A stretch of DNA of 14,540 nt from Verrucomicrobiota bacterium. GTDB lineage: Bacteria > Verrucomicrobiota > Verrucomicrobiia > Limisphaerales > JAFMIX01. The position numbers and the translations under genes are program-made. The stretch is from NCBI GenBank assembly GCA_026397895.1, contig JAPLTZ010000119.1:1-14540 (forward strand), in the 5' to 3' direction. Under the pieces are notes generated by a model. That model made no database searches. It worked only from the letters and a program-made list of their open reading frames with translations, and was not told the origin of the DNA. Each line of letters opens with the position of its first letter. Positions within the stretch are counted from its first letter, which is position 1. Shown one piece after another: positions 13,661 through 14,540 of the stretch.

Positions 13661-14540
13661 CTATTTTGCGGCTTCACTGCCGGGCGCTGACTGCTCCTTG
13701 GAAATTCGACACCGGTCGCGCCAACCCCAAAGCGTCATTTCCCGGCTGATCTTGTCCGGCTTGGCAAAAATCAGACTGCCCGAATATCCCGCCACCAACA
13801 AAACCAGATGCCCCAGCACCCCGATCATGACCGGATGCAACTTGAAATTGAACTGCCCCAGATCAAAGGTCGGCTGCTTGCCGCTGGTCAATATCCCCCA
13901 CGCAGTAAAAACCAGGCAGGCGGCGATTCCGATATAAGCCCCCTCCTTGTTCGCCCGGGGACTCAAAAATGCCAGCAGGAACAATCCAGCCAAACCTCCG
14001 GCGATGATCGAAGTCACCGTGAAGTAAAACGACAACACCTGTTCTGATTTCCAAGCGATGATGACCGCAGTCAGGATGGCCAGCACTCCACAGACGACGA
14101 CAATCCATTTGCCCATCCGCAAACGCTGCCGATCCGTGGCGTCGGGCCGCAATTTGCGGTAATAATCCTCCACCCCCACAACGGACAGGCAGTTCAAATC
14201 GGAAGACAGCATGGACATGGCCGCCGAAAACAACGAAGCCATGAACAATCCCGCCAAACCCGCCGGAACTTTTGTGGCCAGAAAATAAGGGAATATTTTG
14301 TCCGGCTTGTCCACAAAAGCCGGCAAGACCTCATGCGAAAGCTGGTAATACGACCACAGCAACGTGCCGATCAGCATGAACAACACCCAAGCCGGAACGC
14401 AGAGGAGTGCCCCCAGCGCGACGCCTTTCAGCGCCTCCCGGTCCGATTTGGCAATCAGATACCGTTGCACCAGCGTCTGATCGGCGGTGTATTTTTGCAG
14501 ATACCAAAAGAAGCCATACAAAGACATGACCCAGACGCTG
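13661..14540 (-). CDS. Sodium:solute symporter (SSS family), C-terminal part, 5' end outside window
   Basis: The frame stays open to the window edge: codons before the Met at 14527 read SVWV, so that Met is internal. About 290 C-terminal residues are present. Family hallmarks include FFWYLQKYTADQTLVQRYLIAKS and the core GLFMASLFSAAMSMLSSDLN, whose small and Ser residues correspond to the sodium-site helix of SSS transporters. Further membrane spans are visible at WIVVVCGVLAILTAVII, LSFYFTVTSIIAGGLAGLFL, AYIGIAACLVFTAWGIL and IGVLGHLVLLVAGYSGSLIF. The protein would import a sugar, sialic acid or similar solute with Na+ across the inner membrane, fitting a locus whose other enzymes release such compounds. 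The substrate cannot be told from sequence. It is upstream of, and codirectional with, the AraC gene. Confidence 0.92.
   Translation of the reverse strand, partial: SVWVMSLYGFFWYLQKYTADQTLVQRYLIAKSDREALKGVALGALLCVPAWVLFMLIGTLLWSYYQLSHEVLPAFVDKPDKIFPYFLATKVPAGLAGLFMASLFSAAMSMLSSDLNCLSVVGVEDYYRKLRPDATDRQRLRMGKWIVVVCGVLAILTAVIIAWKSEQVLSFYFTVTSIIAGGLAGLFLLAFLSPRANKEGAYIGIAACLVFTAWGILTSGKQPTFDLGQFNFKLHPVMIGVLGHLVLLVAGYSGSLIFAKPDKISREMTLWGWRDRCRISKEQSAPGSEAAK

Overview
The window is GC-rich and almost entirely coding. It is a secreted glycan-degradation locus of the kind found in Verrucomicrobia and related PVC bacteria. The organism is inferred from gene content: a family-1 type sulfatase, a GH106-like rhamnosidase tail, a formylglycine-enzyme-like domain fused to a sialidase propeller, an AraC regulator and a sodium:solute symporter. 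None of the start codons has a clear Shine-Dalgarno sequence, which also fits. No phage, transposon, CRISPR, rRNA or tRNA gene is visible.

Layout. Positions 1-12700 are on the + strand in what look like three transcription units. Unit 1 (1-3261) holds the tail of an alpha-L-rhamnosidase-like hydrolase, a secreted sulfatase broken by a frameshift, and a xylose-isomerase-like TIM-barrel protein. Unit 2 (3343-10228) holds an FGE-like/sialidase/MORN-repeat fusion (frameshifted), a large secreted protein probably related to glycoside hydrolases (frameshifted), a secreted beta-propeller protein and an SGNH esterase. Unit 3 (10323-12700) holds a second, longer paralogue of the propeller protein and a 92-residue remnant of a sialate O-acetylesterase. 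Positions 12726-14540 are on the - strand: an AraC-type regulator and, upstream of it in transcription order, a sodium:solute symporter that runs off the window.

How the genes fit together (inference). Exported enzymes would remove sulfate, acyl groups and terminal sugars from a complex glycan. The symporter would import a released sugar, the isomerase-like protein would process it, and the AraC protein would sense it. Rhamnose is a candidate sugar because of the GH106-like tail, but the substrate cannot be read from the sequence.

Two observations stand out. First, the only two sizeable + strand intergenic gaps (3262-3342 and 10229-10322) carry versions of the same element of about 57-58 bp, GATTTCG...TGGC...GTTTTTCC...ATGT...GGCARACTCG, including an inverted repeat just before the start codon. 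These are candidate operators or promoters for units 2 and 3. Second, three genes lose frame at points where conserved family sequence also seems to be missing (near 1981, 4718 and 6570), and a fourth (12422-12700) is reduced to a signal peptide plus an esterase tail. The cause is either clustered gene decay or assembly collapse, and the sequence alone cannot separate them.
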